From assembly GCA_008828725.1 (NCBI GenBank), contig MEHQ01003205.1, forward strand, positions 186,001 through 250,000: a DNA stretch of 64,000 nucleotides, given 5' to 3'. The stretch's first letter is position 1; each line of letters starts with the position of its first letter. This DNA is from Saccharina japonica. Its lineage: Eukaryota; Sar; Phaeophyceae; Laminariales; Laminariaceae. Under the pieces are notes generated by a model. It was not told where the DNA came from and did not search any database. It worked only from the letters and a program-made list of their open reading frames with translations. The position numbers and the translations under genes are program-made. Below, in pieces: positions 9,969-23,070 of the stretch.

Positions 9969-12408
9969 CCCCTACGCTCCTATGAAAAGTTTTTGCTGCA
10001 GTTGGTGTGTGCGCTTCAACTTACAAAAACGTGTGAAATGAAATACCAAATCCTGAGTCCGTGTGTGTACTCGTACGACACTACACTACTATGTAATACA
10101 TGTACCTACTAGTGCGTGTTGTAAGGAGAGTTGAAGTGCGGCCACACCCGGGGGAGGCGGGGTCTCGAGCATTTTCGTCTCGAGGGGAGTATTCGTACCT
10201 CGAATATGGACGTGTCGGTCCGCCAATAAAGCATACGGCTGTCTTCGAGCGTATGTACTCCTCTGACGTGTAATGAGTGCTACGTCTTGCGGTAGTATGG
10301 CTGTGAGGTTCAGCAGAAGCTGTCGTCACGGATGTCGAGTTGCAGCCGGAGATATATGTAGATATTACGACCTTGCTGGACAAAACGCATACTGCTACCC
10401 TCGCCATGTTGGTTTATTTTCCGAAATCATGTGAGTGGTGCACCAAGGGATATGGTGCCATGTCTAGTAAACCTCGACTCAAACCACAGAACACGGCACT
10501 TACTACAGTGGTCACAAATAAATAGCACATCTAAAGATAACACCCCGCCTCACTTGCGGATAAGCATGGAGACGTAAGAACAGCAGGAGGAGGCAAGCCT
10601 GTGCCTTATTCTGCCCAAGCGAGCTTTTGTCGAAACGGCGATTCACCAACCAAATTACTCAAAGTCCCGCTCGGTTGCCGCGAAACCTCCTACAAAGCAA
10701 CCCGAACGGCAGTAAAACGCTCGAAAACGAGGGGTTTAACTGATTGCCTTGAATTTCTGCACGGTAAAATATTACTGCACTACATCAGCACCCCTGCAGA
10801 ACCCATCTCATAAACACGAAGTATGGGTGCGAACTCTACCTGGTATGGTGTTGTGCGAAAGCGTGCACAAACATAGGTTGCACCTGCTGAGCGCTGCTGG
10901 AGCCAACCCCCATAGTGGGTCACGCACGGGATAGCCTGTGCTCCTTGTGTTTCACAGCGCTTTCCAGGATGGGTGTACAGGAAGTGCATTGCATGTGGTT
11001 GTACCGTTAGTGTCGTGATCGATGTTGGAACATGTACATGTATGTAACGTCCGTCTATATGGGTTGCGCCTCGAGGTGTTCTGCCGTGAATATGTACTGG
11101 CACAAGATATTCATAGTACCAGCCATGTACGTTTTGTTTTGTATGTATATGTAAATGTTTTGCTGTATTATGCGACAATCTGCCCACAGGGTTACGGAGG
11201 AACGGCCGTCTTGTATATTAAGCTTTTCAGCTATAGACCAATGTGGAGAGGACGAGTTCACGGGACATTACGCCTATTGCAACACAGCCGTGTTGCCTGG
11301 TTTGTCATTTAACTTTTGCGCTTTAATGATGATAGATAGAATGGTGATGATGATGACCGTGGTATGGTAACCATGATGATTATAATGAGCATATCACACC
11401 ACGTGTTTCCAATAGGAACGACGGTGTATCCTCAGATCACCTGGCAGATTTTGATAGAACAAACAATCTGATCGATGGAAGAAATTATTAAAGCATTTCC
11501 TATGACAGTTGCAACGCCGTACCTGTAAGCAAGAGTTGGGTAACGATCGTCTGTGCTATGCATTCCGTATTCAAACAACACCTACGTTATATCGATGATA
11601 TGCGTAGGTACCCCAGGCCTGGTTCTTTGTTTTTTGTTGGAGTCACTGGAAGTTTCATGGAATTCGCGGAAGCATCCGCGAAAGGCTTCCATTGGAACTC
11701 ACACGCGATCCGAAATATGTCGCTTGGTGCATATTATTGGAGCCCACAATCAGCCGTTTTGTATTCAATATGTTTCGTGGTTTATAAATGGGACCCCTTT
11801 CGAACAACGGCAACATATAGAATTTCATGTAATCCCAAACAAGGCAGTTTCGTCAAAAACAATTTTGACCATCAGTTCGAGTCAGCTTTCTCTGTCATTC
11901 TGCACCCCTCATTGATCCATTGATCAAGGCTACAGGTTAAAACTTGATATATTTGAGGCAGTGTATAGTTTGAAGCAGTGTGTATGTTGTTTTCCAAGGG
12001 CCCTCTAGTCCTCGTACTACATACGTATTCTATCTACATATTAGACGCACGTATGCTGCCGCTGCTACTGCTGCATCTACACTCCTTCGCGGAAGATAAC
12101 AATAATAGTAAAAAAACGACATGCAATCGTGCATACATCCCTTTTTCAATCCCGAATATTCCACGTCGACACCCTCAACTGTATATTATGCGATGCAACG
12201 CGTAGCCCATAAAACTTATTGCCACAACAGCTGCTGCTGTACATACCATGCGTAGCAACCCGGCAACGTTGACAGCGCAGCTACATCTCAGCTGTGGTTT
12301 TACGTATCACACGTGCTGTTGTAAATTACGATACACACGTATACGTAGGTACAGCAGTATTCGTACTCTCTCATCTCTTTCTTCGGCAAGAGTCTTGAAT
12401 TTTGAGGG
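9969..12408. other. Gene-free stretch of macro-repeat
   Basis: No supportable gene. The part 10,276-11,400 aligns with 38,224-39,300 of copy 2 and 11,400-11,790 with 39,300-39,720; frames are not consistently open in both. From about 11,800 to 13,940 the sequence has no counterpart in copy 2, so it is either an insertion in copy 1 or a deletion from copy 2. Confidence 0.6.
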
Positions 12409-12651
12409 ATGGCAGTTATCGACGAAGCGGGCGTGGCATGTTTTCTCCTGGGATTTCAACTGTATTCCAGACACGAAAACCTAGCATTTCACACAGCCTT
12501 CTACAACGGCGAGGCCGACCAGGAATACGTCTACTGTGTTCCCTCCTTGCTCTGGAGTGCAGCCCCCATGCACATAGCCGACCCTGTCTTTCTCGACCTT
12601 GCCTCAGCACTCGCGACGACAGCAGTGGGGAGACGTTCAGTGGACAGCTAG
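12409..12651 (+). pseudogene. Possible Ty1/copia-type reverse transcriptase fragment
   Basis: An 80-residue frame contains FHTAFYNGEADQEYVY at about residues 27-42. This resembles the start of the copia reverse transcriptase core, where a conserved Asp, then a T-A-F-x-N-G-x-x-x-E-x-[IV]-Y pattern, precedes the first catalytic region. The usual Asp before TAF is not obvious, no YVDD-type catalytic box, integrase, protease or long terminal repeats were found nearby, and the frame closes at 12,651. It lies in the 2.1 kb of copy 1 that is absent from copy 2, consistent with a retroelement remnant. Recognition is from pattern memory; a chance match is possible. Confidence 0.35.
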
Positions 12652-14885
12652 GAACGTACGTTTCCCTCAGTATATAGTCTAGCGTCATGTGTCGTGCATA
12701 TTTCGAGAGTCGTGATTGTATGAGTGGAGTGACTGCCGGTCCGATAGTGGCGGGCCTGCCCAACAAGTGGGGTTGCCCCCGGTCACGTTAATTAACCACT
12801 TCAAATATCAATAGTCGAAAGCTAACCCGGCACACCACATCATTCGCAAGGGTTCCCTCATCAGCAACGGTCGTTGCAATACCATCGCAATATATCCTTC
12901 ACAAGGTTTTACTCAGACTTAAAATGAGATGAGCCTCAATGAGTGTCCAGGCCCATAGTCGAGTACGGTGGATTCAGTTTCAACCCTTCTGGTTTTGCGG
13001 CATTGTATTAATATCTCTGCTGCTCGAACATATGTCTTCGATTTGAACCATACCCGAGGAAGGGCTTGACACGAGCGTTCGAATGCGCCTACATTCACTT
13101 CGGGGATTTCAGTTTTGCGCTCGTGGTGCCATGTCGGCCATCGCCGCAAGATGCACCTCACGTGACAAAAATAACATTGTCTGGATCAATACAGCGACCC
13201 CCCGATACCTGTTTATCAGGCCGGTTTTAGTCGAATAGTACTTGCCCCATACCCTCTAGAGCAGCAGCAATATTTTCAGAAGGAGAATGTTTCAATTTAT
13301 TACAGTTTAAAGTACATACACACAGACTCATAAATGTATTATTTGCGCTAAGCGTCATAACTTTGTCAACTGTTAATGTCCGACTTTATCTTGCATATTT
13401 CAGCAATAAATGTACAACAGCATTGTCATACATACTAATTCTTCCTGGGAATGGTCTGTACCAAGGTTTCCAATTGCTACAGTTGTAGTAGTTTATTTAT
13501 TTCTGCTCTATTAATAGTAAGAGTCATGGTAATAGTAGTGGAAATGTCACACATTAATTTGTGGCAAGAGTTGTAGTAGTGGTAGTTACATTTTGTACTA
13601 GAGCAGTAGCAGTAGTCGTAGCAGTTAGGAAAATATGTTTCTCCTTGATCAAGATTCCGATATTTTAGTGTGCGACGTTTTAATTTGTTTTTTGTTGATC
13701 ATAAATATTGTCGTGGATTGCCTTCAGACATTTCCGAGATAATATATACGAATGTTGTGGATAGTGTATAATAACCAGTTACATAAATCGTGGAGAGTAT
13801 AGCCTCATGTGTTGGTGTAGTGTTCGTTCCGTGTACCATATTGTTATCGTAGCGCGGATATCGTTTGCAGCGGATTAGCTAACATGATATGCCTGTATCA
13901 AATACGGAGCATAATAGTCTATGGGGTCTCCCATTAAGTTAGCCTGTTCGTTCAATGGAGTGAGGCTTGCTTCAGCTCATGCCCGAGATCGGCTTTCCTT
14001 CCTCACGTAGTATTCTTTCTTACAGGCGGTTTATGCTCATTTCTATTTGCATTGTGCTGTAAGCTGTCAACTCCCGACCGTCCATTGAGCCTGAGGAATA
14101 CAAGGCATACCCCAACACCGACGCCGTCATCGACCGAGTTCTATTTTACCAAGCCCGTTGTGCATACCCAAGCAGATGCTGCGATCATATTGCGGTGTTT
14201 GATTGTGAAATTGGTGATTAGGATAGCGGTATGGTGACGTTGGACTCTTAACGTGTTACGTGTGACGTTCCCGTAACACGAAGCATACGCCGATTTAATG
14301 TTCGAAATAATGTCATAACCGTTTCTCAAACAACGTGTCTGGCGAGCACTATCACTCCACACAGTGGTGTATTTGGCGTACGCGTTGACCTAGTATATTG
14401 TTTGTTACAGGCTTAACCGTCACGACCTCTCGGCCAAGTTGTCCTTGCACGTCGTTGGGGCGGATAGGTGTTTTAGGAAAACTGGTGCCTTCTGAGTGAA
14501 AATCTGCGTAAGATATATTACCTCTGTGTGTTCTTGGGTATCCTGCGGCCATGTGATTGTCCTCAGACTCAATAGGGTTGTATTATCTCACGTCCAAATG
14601 ACCTACTTACTGCCCGCAGGTAAAATCGTTAGCAGACCCTCAACTCGAAACCTGCTATTCAGTAGGTAAGCACCAGTCCTATGCATGCTCGTCGTCGGTG
14701 TATGAGGCACCTAACACTTTTGAACTGGGTATATGGTAAACAACCAGTCAAACTCAACTTGGTGGATGTGCACATATGCGGACCCTTTTGAAGGTTTCCA
14801 CATTTTGCCTTTACTACAAGGGCAACATTTGTGTCGAGCTTAGATGAGCGCATCGTCGAGGTTTCTGCACGTTTTTCTCAACATC
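12652..14885. other. Gene-free stretch upstream of EsV-1-7 gene A
   Basis: No gene recognised. GTA/TAG-rich low-complexity sequence lies at 13,480-13,630. Similarity to copy 2 resumes at about 13,940 (with 39,720) and continues to the gene. The immediate upstream 280 bp is conserved with 40,400-40,700, including a GTGGATRTGCAC element followed by GTGCGGACCC (about 14,761-14,785 and 40,553-40,577). In copy 2 this is followed by TATAAA (40,578-40,583), which copy 1 lacks. A promoter here is plausible but unproven. Confidence 0.5.
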
Positions 14886-14913
14886 CTTCCCTTTTTTTCA
14901 TTGCCCCAAACAG
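14886..14913 (+). promoter_or_regulatory. Candidate 3' splice site upstream of gene A
   Basis: A pyrimidine tract followed by CCCCAAACAG ends at 14,913, eight bases before the ATG at 14,922. The same CCCCAAACAGG(G/A)ACAACAATG arrangement precedes A' (AG at 40,706-40,707). Conservation in both paralogues suggests either a 5'-UTR or upstream-exon acceptor, or a conserved translation context. No matching donor was identified. Confidence 0.35.
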
Positions 14914-14921
14914 GGACAACA

Positions 14922-16052
14922 ATGAAGCTATGCCCATATACTTCCTGCCAGAAGTTCGCCAGCTTCAATTTTGAGGGCCACAAGACAGGGAGGTACTGCA
15001 AGCAGCATGCTGAGACTGGTATGGTTAACGTCTGCAGCAGGCGGTGCCTACACGACTCGTGCACAAACCGACCCGCCTTCAACGTGTTGCCCATCAAACG
15101 GCCTTTGTACTGCAAGCAACATGCTGAGGCCGGTATGGTAAACGTCCGCACCAGGCGTTGCTCACAGGGCTCCTGCATGACACAACCAACCTTCAATATC
15201 GAGGGTAGCAAGACGCCGAGGTACTGCAAGAAACATGCTGAGACCGGCATGATAAACGTCCGCCGCAATCGTTGCTCACAAGACTCATGCACGACAACAC
15301 GACTCTTCAACACCGAGGGCAGCAAGACAGCGAGATACTGCAAGAAACATGCTGAGATCGGCATGATAAACGTCCTGACCAGGCGTTGCTCACAGGGCGC
15401 CTGCATGACATACCCAACCTTTAATATCGAGGGGAGCAAGAGAGCGAGGTACTGCAAGGAACATGCTCACAACGACATGGTAAACGTCCGCGGCAGGGGT
15501 TGCTCACATGGTACCTGTACGAAGCGCGCGAGATTTAGTGTCGTCGGCACTAAGGAGGCAGTGTACTGCAAGCAACATGCAGACATCGGCATGATGGATG
15601 TGTGCCGCAAAGAGTGCTCGTACGAGTCCTGCACGAAGCAACCGAACTTTAATATCCCCGGTAACAAGAGAGCCTCGTTCTGCAAACAGCATGCTGACGA
15701 TGGGATGGTAGACGTCCGCACCAAACGTTGTTCACATGACGCATGCTCCCGCCTTTCCTTATGGGGTGTACTTTCTGCCGGTGCCGGCTCTGTATGCGCA
15801 GACCATAGAGGCGATGTTCCGGCCGGTCCGGTGATTAACTTTGGAGCGAGGTGCAAGGTGACAGGCTGTACCAAACTGTGTAGGTGGGGGCTCGCCGGCA
15901 AGCAGCCCACCCACTGTCCCGAGCACGGCCAACTCGAAGTTGGACTCGTCCTTACCGTGGGAGTAGAAACTCTCATGAAGAACTCTCGTGGCTCGCCCAG
16001 CAGTGCCGTACGGAGAGACCCCTTCCACGCAAAATCTGAGTGCATGTTTTGA
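14922..16052 (+). CDS. EsV-1-7 repeat protein A (nine Cys/His repeats)
   Basis: A 376-residue protein made almost wholly of Cys/His repeats. Seven consecutive 38-residue units begin at Cys 4, 42, 80, 118, 156, 194 and 232, and each fits C-X4-C-X16-C-X2-H-X12 exactly, usually ending H-A-x-x-G-M-[VI]-[ND]-V. Two divergent units (Cys 270 and Cys 311, the latter with X15) and a tail ending SECMF form a C-terminal cap shared with A' and C. The motif is that of EsV-1-7 domain proteins of brown algae, whose best-studied member, IMM, controls early development in Ectocarpus; the molecular role is not established, and a metal-binding fold is inferred from the Cys/His pattern. I chose the ATG at 14,922 because it matches the only in-frame ATG of A'; an in-frame ATG at 14,844 is not conserved. 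There is no signal peptide or membrane segment from this start. Confidence 0.88.
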   Translation: MKLCPYTSCQKFASFNFEGHKTGRYCKQHAETGMVNVCSRRCLHDSCTNRPAFNVLPIKRPLYCKQHAEAGMVNVRTRRCSQGSCMTQPTFNIEGSKTPRYCKKHAETGMINVRRNRCSQDSCTTTRLFNTEGSKTARYCKKHAEIGMINVLTRRCSQGACMTYPTFNIEGSKRARYCKEHAHNDMVNVRGRGCSHGTCTKRARFSVVGTKEAVYCKQHADIGMMDVCRKECSYESCTKQPNFNIPGNKRASFCKQHADDGMVDVRTKRCSHDACSRLSLWGVLSAGAGSVCADHRGDVPAGPVINFGARCKVTGCTKLCRWGLAGKQPTHCPEHGQLEVGLVLTVGVETLMKNSRGSPSSAVRRDPFHAKSECMF

Positions 16053-19000
16053 TATGATTAGGTGGAAACGTGCTATAAAAGTTGGTTCAGCTGGTTCCTC
16101 AGAGGGTTGCCATCTATCTTGCTTCGGTAAATGCAGCAGATTTTCTGCGGCAGAACAATACGAACTCGATATAAGAGGCGGGGTACTTAGACTTGTGCTA
16201 CAGTAGGGACACCTGCTAGCACGTTCTGGCTACAACAGCTTCTGGATGACAGGGCTCCTGAATAAAACATTGTCGTAAGCTTAACCTTGTGTTGCAGAAT
16301 TGTTCATTTTGTTTCTTAGGCCATGGTAGGGGTCGTCGGACATACAGCACTTTAATTTTCCTCACAAATCAGTTGTTTGACTTACTATTAGTGTAGAGGT
16401 CTTTAAAGGAGGCATGCGCTGGCACACCTATCCTTTCCTGCGTTGTGCAGAACGCGTTGTGCGGTCATAAGTTTGGCGCGGTTCCCAAAAAGTCTTCATG
16501 AAGGGGGGCATCGGTTGACCGATACGCACAGCCTTGTGCAATGTAATCGCGTTGCGGTGTCTGTACGATTACCACAATATCAGCTAAGTGAACCGGGTAG
16601 ACAGCAAGGGCCAACGAGCGGGGGGGGAGCGGGGTGGGGGTCGGATGGAAAGTTCATGTTCAGTCTGTTTAGCGGGAAGAGGGTTTGCTTGATACCTTTT
16701 GCATGGGGGGGGGGGGGAGGGGGGTACGGATATTGCTTTTTCATCCGCCCACTGACTGGTTATAGAGCGGCTATCCGGTACTGATTTTTGCGTTTGGCTA
16801 TTTAAAAGTTGGAGGGGGGTTTTTGTGTTGAGGTTTCTGTTGGGTTCCACTACAGGCGTGTTGCTCGGCGAGACACACGGAAATGTGTTTGAGGTGGTAG
16901 TGCCGATTTGCAATCTGATTTTCAGAACACTATTATATAGTGCTGAAGATATTATATCCCTTGAAAGCGGAGCACTGTCCTCGAGTGAGACGAATATTTT
17001 GTTTAACAATCTCGAACAACAACCCCTCGCCGATATGGCTCCAAACATGGGTGAGGGTGAGCCTAAGTGATCCCCGTCGGGTTCACGGGTGCATGCTGTA
17101 TCCTGAAGATGATCATGCATGGCTTCGTATGCGCCAGAACGTGGGCTGTAACACGGTTATTCGACACTCAATTTCCCTTGGCAATACAGGCTGGACTCAT
17201 ATGTAGTAAATCGTAGTAATGACGCATTGGGGGGGGCGGCCTACTCCATCAGCTTATAGCATGAGGACGTCAACATTATTAATAACTCGCTCGAACCGTT
17301 ACTTCGACATAGGCTGCTTGCACAACCCGACCAGCTTTTGATTGTACTGATCATAGTGTAGGAGCTATATAGTCTTCTCACGAATACACGAGCAAATGTT
17401 GTCATGCTGGCCAATAGTTAATTACACGACGAGCAACGGCCATAAAATAAATACTTGGTGTATCACCAGAACATGCAAGCTCTATTGTGACATAGGTCTT
17501 GAATATTTCGTCTCACCTTCAGCTGGTTGAGAGTATTCCTAAACGTCGATAGCATGTAATGTTTTCCCCGGTGCACTATATCTTAACATTGTACTTTGTA
17601 TCCCTTAGTTTACGTAGTATTTGTCCGCAATGAGACACAAAATGTATAATGAGCTGTAACATGCTGGGATTATAACATTTTTGCATTTTGACTTTACACG
17701 AAAAGTTGTTAAAGACCAGTGCAACTGAGCATTAGAGCTTTCAATTACACGATATTGGAGAAGTTCGTGTGTTCAACTGCTCTACAGGGTGTTCTGCTGA
17801 CGGTAATTTATGAATCCTGAATGGAACTTACTTGTAGCCATTGCATAATATGGAAACACCTACAAGAGTTTGCGCTAGACGTGTATGAGGCTTGATGCGT
17901 TGAGGCACCGTAGCAATATGGCATGAAAATGAGTGCATGCTATATAAACGTCTGAGCAGAACGACTTTGACAACAGCCAACGAATTAGGTTGTGTCCTCT
18001 ACGGTGGGAGTACTCTTCAGTGGTGGATAATTCAAATATACTTCTTCCGTAAAACGTGTTCTTCGTTCATCTATTCTGAGTAACACCTCGAGTGACCCTC
18101 AGCGTCTCGGTGAGGCGAGCAGAGTCTCTTGTGCGATATTGCTTACCTGGTATTATTTATGACATTATTCTGACGAAAAGTAGCCTAGACTAAATTCGGC
18201 CGTTTTGAGACAAAAAATCAAACATAATTCCCGTCCACGCCCGCGATCCAAAAATGTTCTGCGTATCTAACGATGCCTGGACGATGTCAAAAGTCAGGCC
18301 TCATTGGGGCTACCTACAAGATATGCTGCATTTGAAGAACTCAACCAGGAAGAAAGGAATGCGGGTCATTTTAAGGGGTCGACCATGGTACCGCACTCGA
18401 TGAGATGCGGGACATCCATTTCTCGCAATTCCGCCTGTCGCGATTGATTTCAATTTGGGATTTCAAGTTCGTGCAGGTACTGCCAGTTGATCACCGACCT
18501 TATATTACGCGACAATGCGTTTCATGTTTTATGATAACACGCTCATTTGACGTATTGTTATTTTTGGCGACACTCAATCAAAAGCTAGAGACTCAATCTG
18601 ACGAAAAGGTTGTTTTTACTGGTTTTGTTCCACAATAAGCTGAAGAAGAAAAAATGATAACACTCAACAACATATAACAGTTCGTAGACGTACAGGATAG
18701 TATCAGTTTCAAACTGGAGAAATCTCTATTAACATGGTGTGGTTGCATGTGACGGGGCTGATATCATAAGCCGCAATCCCGCCACACAATCTCAAGCCCA
18801 GAGCGCTGTCTTCGATGCCGGAATTGGGTATATTCAAGCCACCTCTCGGCCGCCCCATCAATAGTATGCATGAAGAGCCTTGGTTTCGCGGGCACAGATT
18901 GTTCTCTCATCGAGATAGTCTCCTGTCAGTTTGAAGTCGCAGGAGGGAGAGGACCTATACAATATATTAGGCTGGGGATATCATATATGTAGAAGCAAAC

Positions 19001-19689
19001 CCCTATTCGCAGCACATGGGGCTGTGCTTGTGGCCGTACTTGCCTATGACTACTCTTCTCTTCTTGTTTCTTTCCGTATTTGAAGTAGCGAGGGGTAGGC
19101 GAAAGCAATACACCTAAGTACATATCGGCTACCGTTCAGTAAGTTGGTGGTTTTACACTGTGGGACCCCGAGGTTTACTGCATTGGCCCGTTGCCGGGGT
19201 TGGAAACACAAGCAGCAAACGGCAGCACATATGTCGATGTCATGGTACGATAAACGACCCCCTTGGAAGGCAAGTACACAACCAGCGCGTTTCTGGTCCT
19301 GACGATAGGATATGTAGCGTTAAAGCTTGCGTGATCGCACACATATCTTTATAACTACAGTTGCGCTCATCACTATCAACACAACACATTGCACAAGAAC
19401 CAATCCTATACACATGCAGCGTTAACATGATGTCTGTCAACCACTTCCGTTGTACTCAACCTTTTAAAAATGCGTGATTCAGGCGCCTGCTACGAGTGTT
19501 ATTGCGTTTTATTGATTCCACGAAGGTATTCTGTTCGTGGAGCTGAGCCCAACGGTATTTTCGTGTGTTCTGTTGCTTGTTTGAACCCCCGTAATATAAC
19601 CGGCCCAACCATTCATTGTGATGACGCGTTGCACACACACTTACTGCTGGAAGCGACGGAGATCCAACGCCGACGACATTAGGGTACTT
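16053..19689. other. Gene-free stretch between EsV-1-7 A and pseudogene B
   Basis: No gene supported. The first part (to about 17,900) aligns with 41,619-43,450 of copy 2, but long frames such as 16,584-17,120 (-) are not kept there. Poly-G tracts lie at 16,619-16,650, 16,707-16,725 and 17,229-17,237; they inflate open frames. From 17,900 to 19,689 no copy-2 counterpart was found and nothing was recognised. Confidence 0.55.
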
Positions 19690-20745
19690 AAGATACTTCA
19701 AGCAACATGCTGACTCAGGCATGATACACGTCGTCAGCAGGCTTTGCTCACATGGCTCCTGCACCAGGCGAGCAAACATCAATATCAAGGGCGGGAAAGG
19801 GACCATATACTGCAAACAATATGCCGACACCGGCATGGTAGGTATATTCAGGAGGCGTTGCTCACATGAGACATGCACACGTCGGTCGATGTTCAACGTA
19901 GTCGGCATCTAAAAACAAATCTACTGCAATCAGCATCCTCATGACGGCAGCGTCAACGTCATCGGGCAGCCATTGTTGGTGCAAGGCTTGTACGACGCAA
20001 CCGACTTGTAATATAGTCGGCAACATAGAGCTGATGTACTGAAAATACCACGCTGATAGTAGCATATGCATGTCGTGGTTTTGCTTACACTATACCGGCT
20101 CAAGGCGGGCTATGTTTAAAGTCGTCGGCACCAAGACACCGGCGTACTGTAAGCAGCACTTTGCCAAAGGTATGGTGGTTGTCGAAACCAGGAGTTGCTT
20201 ACTTTAGTCCTGCCCGACTTTCTCGATCTTCAAAGTAGCAGGTAACAAGAAGAGGTTGCTAAGCAACAACATGCCGCCCACGGTGTAGTTAACTTGGTCA
20301 ACTCAACCAGCTATCATGAATCCTACACGGGGCAACCAAGCTTGAATGTCGTCGGCACCAAGAACCCGGATAACAGCTAGAAACACGCCGACGACGGTAT
20401 GGTGAGAACGATACTGACACAACTTGTGCCCGACGTTCCCGACATTTCACGCCCCGAGCAGCGTGCAGGCTTTGTAGTGCAAGCATCACGACAAGAAAGG
20501 TATGGTTTCTGTCAGCAGCAAGCTTTATTCCCGTGCTTCGTTCATAAAGTGGCCAGTGTGTGGAGTAATCACCTGTGGTTCGGCTTCTGGTTGCTGCCGC
20601 CACAAGACCGGTCTATCGGCCGGTTTAGTGATCGTTTTCAACGCAAGATGTAACATGGCCGGATGTGATAATATGTGCAGGTAGGGCCTTCGTGGGGAGG
20701 CAGACTACTCACTGCCAATTTCAAGGCGTTCCTGTAAACGTGTTA
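19690..20745 (+). pseudogene. EsV-1-7 repeat pseudogene B
   Basis: Remnants of at least six EsV-1-7 units follow one another in the + direction. The clearest part (about 19,700-19,910) reads CSHGSC ... CKQY then CSHETC, so one repeat has lost its His to Tyr. A stop directly follows the FNVVGI at 19,890-19,912. Further stops and frame changes occur through 19,920-20,640. Recognisable later pieces are VVGTKTPAYCKQH near 20,120 and the cap signature VFNARCNMAGC near 20,635. No uninterrupted gene can be drawn, and no upstream start matches A or A'. Copy 2 keeps only sequence matching the extreme 3' tail (about 46,830-46,900); the body is absent. B is nearer to A-type repeats than to C by eye. Confidence 0.8.
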
Positions 20746-23070
20746 GTATACCTTGCGGAAGAAGTACGCAATAACATATCTCTGGTAGTCAAAAGGACGG
20801 AGACAATATCCACAAGAACAGTACGTGCACAATCATATTCGAATCCAAAGGCACCATAATATTTCGTAGGAACTGTACGGCTAGACGTCGGGACGTTCGC
20901 AGTCAGCCTCACCTTTGGCGTTTAATTGGGGCTTTAATTGGGTTTTCCGAGATTCGGTTATCCTGAGAGATGTCATCAATTTCGCTTGTGGAAACTTGGT
21001 GGAGAGATGTTTCAGAAAAGTACTATTTTATGGATATAAAAGGCAAGCTAAGGCTAGGCTAGTGCACATTTTGCATCCAGCACGTTAGCCCGTTTGCCGA
21101 AAAATCGTTTGGACAGAAGTAGCGTGTATTCTAATAAAAGTACGACATTCCAACGAACTACGTTTGCGGGGTTAATATAGTGTGGCGGTTTTGTGGGCAT
21201 CGTTGTAGGACAACTTCGAATCAATGCCGTATTGATGAAGTAGTGTAGATATTTGTATATGGTTGGACTGAACTAGCCATTTGCGGTCGCCGGTATGTTG
21301 CGCCACATACTTGGGACAGGAAATACAATCATGGTTTGAACATATAGTGGTTCAAGGCCGCGATAACGACTTAGAGTACAAACTGGGAGTGGTCGTGTAA
21401 TGTCCAGCAACTGTAGGAGTGCGTCGACGAATTGGAAATTTATAGCATATCAACAAATAATGCCCTCCAAGTATGACGTTGTCAATTTTCAAAAGGCTGA
21501 GATTGGCAATGCCCCAGAGGATGAAGGCAGCTTGCTATGTCGTGAAATGAGAACGATAAAATTTGGAGAAATAGTGAGGTAATCCCAATAATTATAAAAA
21601 CAGTTGATAATTGTATAATGAATACGCAGAAGGCCATAATAGAGTCATTGACCTCCTGTAAAAACGTGATAATCGGGCTATAAGTTTAGTCGTGGCTAAG
21701 CTTGCCTATCGCGCGGGAGGCGGACGCCGATGAATCGCTCCACGAACTCGACCTGGTTGAAGCACGCATACATCCGATGTACCTCAACGTACCTCGGAGA
21801 CACAAAGCAGACAGTAAACACGAAGCAAGACCTGTTGAGGACATTAAGCCACGTCGCCGAACTCGAGTTTGGACTGACGTTATGTGGGAAATTTCTGGAC
21901 ATACTCTTGGTGTGTGACAGACGGAAATTATCACACTGAACGCCCGCGGAAAATCCGTTTGACACATACGGCGCAGTACATCAAAACACTTCGACAATAA
22001 AAACGGTTCCCTCGCAAGGAACTTCGAATGTTGGTAAACCAAATTGTGCACGAAGATACATGATGAGTAATACAGCAAAAATACAAAAAAAAATGAATCC
22101 ATCACACACATGTAATTTGCTTCACGAAGGAAAACTGGAGAAAAGTATGATCGACTCTCGTCGAAGGCAAAGGCTTGAAATACAAATATGCCTGATACAC
22201 GATACGGTTCGCACTCCATGCCTCGTATATATGATACCCGTGCAGTTCACGAGAAAATACCTACAGGAGTACGGAGAGTTGGGCCGTGCATGAAACTGTA
22301 CGAGCGCCAAATCACAGTCACGAATTTCTGATAAAACACATGCCGAGACATTCATACCTAATGCATGTCAACGGGAACGGCAAGTATGACAACCTTAATC
22401 TACACCGTTACAGCAGACAAGTTACTGGGTGGTATCACAACCTTTAGTAAAACACGAGAACACGGCACTCCACTACCACCCCGTCACAATGCGTTTCTTG
22501 TCATCACTACTAAGACTATGTACCAGATGCTACGATATCAATACCACCTTTTCGAGCTTCCGTACTATTGTTAGGTCGAATGGTAACCTCGTGCCATCAC
22601 ATGGTGGGCAATTATAACATATTCTTTGACCCAGGCGCTTGTTGCTGCCCGAGCATCTCGAAACAAACTCGAACTGGAAATGCGGCCTTCATTGCCGATG
22701 ACAGCTCAAAAAGCGACATTGCTTACGCCAGGCGAATCACGAGCTAGATGTTCTACTTGTCGCACGAGTCGTATGCACATTTCAGTAAACACTAATCTAC
22801 ACGCATGTGAGTCCCTAGTTAGTCTCAACTTGAGGCCTTATGTCACCAGCCCCTTTCAATACCCCGCCACGAACAAGGCTTACAGGTTCGAAGGACAGAT
22901 AGTTCAAACCTACGAAGTACCCAAGCAAAGACGCCAAAACTACATGCGTCAAGGCATCTCTCCGAACTAACCGGTAAATCCTACTATAGATGCCCCTTTC
23001 TTATCTGTACCCAAACGCCTGCACGCAGGTAAAAACTGTATCCACCATGGATATGTTTCCAATAGGTAGT
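20746..23070. other. Unassigned stretch shared by both macro-repeat copies
   Basis: 20,746-21,500 aligns with 46,880-47,560, and 22,140-22,980 with 48,510-49,400. Some frames remain readable across both, for instance the [LV]LGG-I-T-T-F region near 22,420 and A-A-R-A-S-R near 22,645, but stops and shifts break every long reading. It may be a decayed gene lying convergent with EsV-1-7 gene C, or non-coding DNA whose similarity simply reflects the duplication. No function assigned. Confidence 0.45.

Noticed and set aside
14840..16045. Long minus-strand frames (205 and 192 residues) opposite EsV-1-7 gene A, and similar ones opposite A', C and C'
   Set aside because: They mirror the 38-codon repeat of the sense strand (L-L-P-S-x-L-K patterns). 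The sense strand has the precise Cys/His spacing, so the antisense frames are shadows.
21686..22219. 177-residue minus-strand frame with hydrophobic segments
   Set aside because: No counterpart in the aligned copy-2 region and no recognised family.
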